Assembly: GCA_030616425.1 (NCBI GenBank)
Contig: JAUWXJ010000152.1
Location: forward strand, 1-5,598
From: Desulfobacterales bacterium
Lineage (GTDB): Bacteria; Desulfobacterota; Desulfobacteria; Desulfobacterales; C00003060
DNA length: 5,598 bases
Reading direction: 5' to 3'
Below, piece after piece: positions 5,070 to 5,598 of the stretch; position 1 is the stretch's first letter, and each line of letters opens with the position of its first letter. Made by a program: the position numbers and the translations under genes. A model generated the notes under the pieces. It was not told the DNA's origin and did no database searches. It saw nothing but the letters and a program-made list of their open reading frames with translations.

Positions 5070-5598
5070 ATGCTTAATATCAGTATGTTGGATGTTGCTT
5101 ACGGGCACGCAAAAGCGTTGCATGATGTTTCACTCACTATTGAAAAGGGACAAATGGCCTTTATCATCGGTAGAAACGGGGCCGGGAAGACGACGTTGCT
5201 GAAATCGATCATTGGTCTTTTAAAACCGGTTAAGGGATCAATTCTATACCAGGGGCAGGAAGTGTCAGGCCTTTCTCCAGAAAAGCTGACTTTGCAAGGG
5301 ATTCGATATGTGGCTCAGGAAAAGAAGGTCTTCGGGAACTTAACCGTTCGGGAGAACATCGAGATTTCCTCCCATGCAAGCCGGGAACCGATAGACCGAG
5401 CAATTGAGAGAGTGACGGGACTTTATCCAAAACTGGGGGATTTTTTAAATATCAAGGCGGGACAACTGAGCGGAGGACAGAGACAGATCCTCCTGGTTGG
5501 CCGGGCCCTTGTAGGAGATCCGAAGCTTCTTTTGATCGATGAACCCACCCAGGGGTTAGCGGCCATTGTCATTGAAGAGATTGAGCGTATTCTTGAGG
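5070..5598 (+). CDS. livF: Liv-type ABC transporter ATP-binding protein, LivF-like (partial, C-terminus off the right edge)
   Basis: The first 176 codons are present; LivF proteins are usually 230-240 residues. Motifs in order are LDVAYGHAKALHDVSL (7-22), Walker A GRNGAGKTT (34-42), Q83 in YVAQEKKVFGNLTV, signature LSGGQRQ (133-139) and Walker B LLLIDEP (153-159). The H-loop should lie beyond the edge. LivF proteins usually have VPEGR at the Q-loop and LSGGEQQ as signature, so VAQEKK with Gln and LSGGQRQ are variants, slightly closer to general ABC ATPases. GGAG (5056-5059) lies 10 nt before the ATG, and the frame has no earlier start after a stop at 5031-5033. It follows livG by 78 bp and should form a heterodimer with LivG. 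Confidence 0.92.
   Translation, partial: MLNISMLDVAYGHAKALHDVSLTIEKGQMAFIIGRNGAGKTTLLKSIIGLLKPVKGSILYQGQEVSGLSPEKLTLQGIRYVAQEKKVFGNLTVRENIEISSHASREPIDRAIERVTGLYPKLGDFLNIKAGQLSGGQRQILLVGRALVGDPKLLLIDEPTQGLAAIVIEEIERILE

Noticed and set aside
4996..5202. GTG-started 68-codon ORF across the livF start
   Set aside because: It overlaps livF in another frame and has no known features; livF has its own ATG and ribosome binding site.

Overview
The window looks like chromosomal DNA of a strictly anaerobic bacterium, most plausibly a sulfate-reducing or syntrophic member of the Desulfobacterota. That is an inference from a tungsten-dependent aldehyde:ferredoxin oxidoreductase (AOR) family gene sitting beside a Liv-type (branched-chain amino acid family) ABC transporter, and from moderate base composition. 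No marker gene fixes the genus.

Layout. (1) 1-1812, minus strand: an intact AOR-family reading frame that runs off the left edge, with only a short C-terminal piece missing. (2) 1813-2852: a gene-poor stretch of about 1.04 kb, lower in GC than its flanks and dense in inverted repeats. It holds a candidate AOR promoter with an operator-like dyad, a pair of GGTTC-type imperfect repeats in opposite orientation, a 19-bp palindrome, a 27-nt dyad, a 41-codon remnant of a GntR-family regulator (minus strand), a divergent promoter region with a 31-bp perfect dyad, and a 46-codon plus-strand ORF with a strong ribosome binding site. (3) 2853-5598, plus strand: a periplasmic substrate-binding protein, then a LivG-type ATPase, then a LivF-type ATPase cut by the right edge. 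A stable hairpin separates the binding protein from livG.

How the parts fit. The layout resembles a solute-uptake operon facing a GntR regulator and a redox enzyme, with shared control DNA between them. The GntR gene is broken just before the recognition helix of its helix-turn-helix, yet the palindromes around it remain. No membrane permease (LivH/LivM) is present in the window. Because binding protein and both ATPases are contiguous, the permeases are probably downstream of livF. A functional link between the transporter and the AOR enzyme is only a hypothesis based on proximity.

I see no CRISPR array, tRNA, rRNA, transposase gene or clearly new enzyme system. The most interesting material is the regulatory DNA of region 2, the small ORF upstream of the binding protein, and the divergent active-site motifs of the AOR-family protein.
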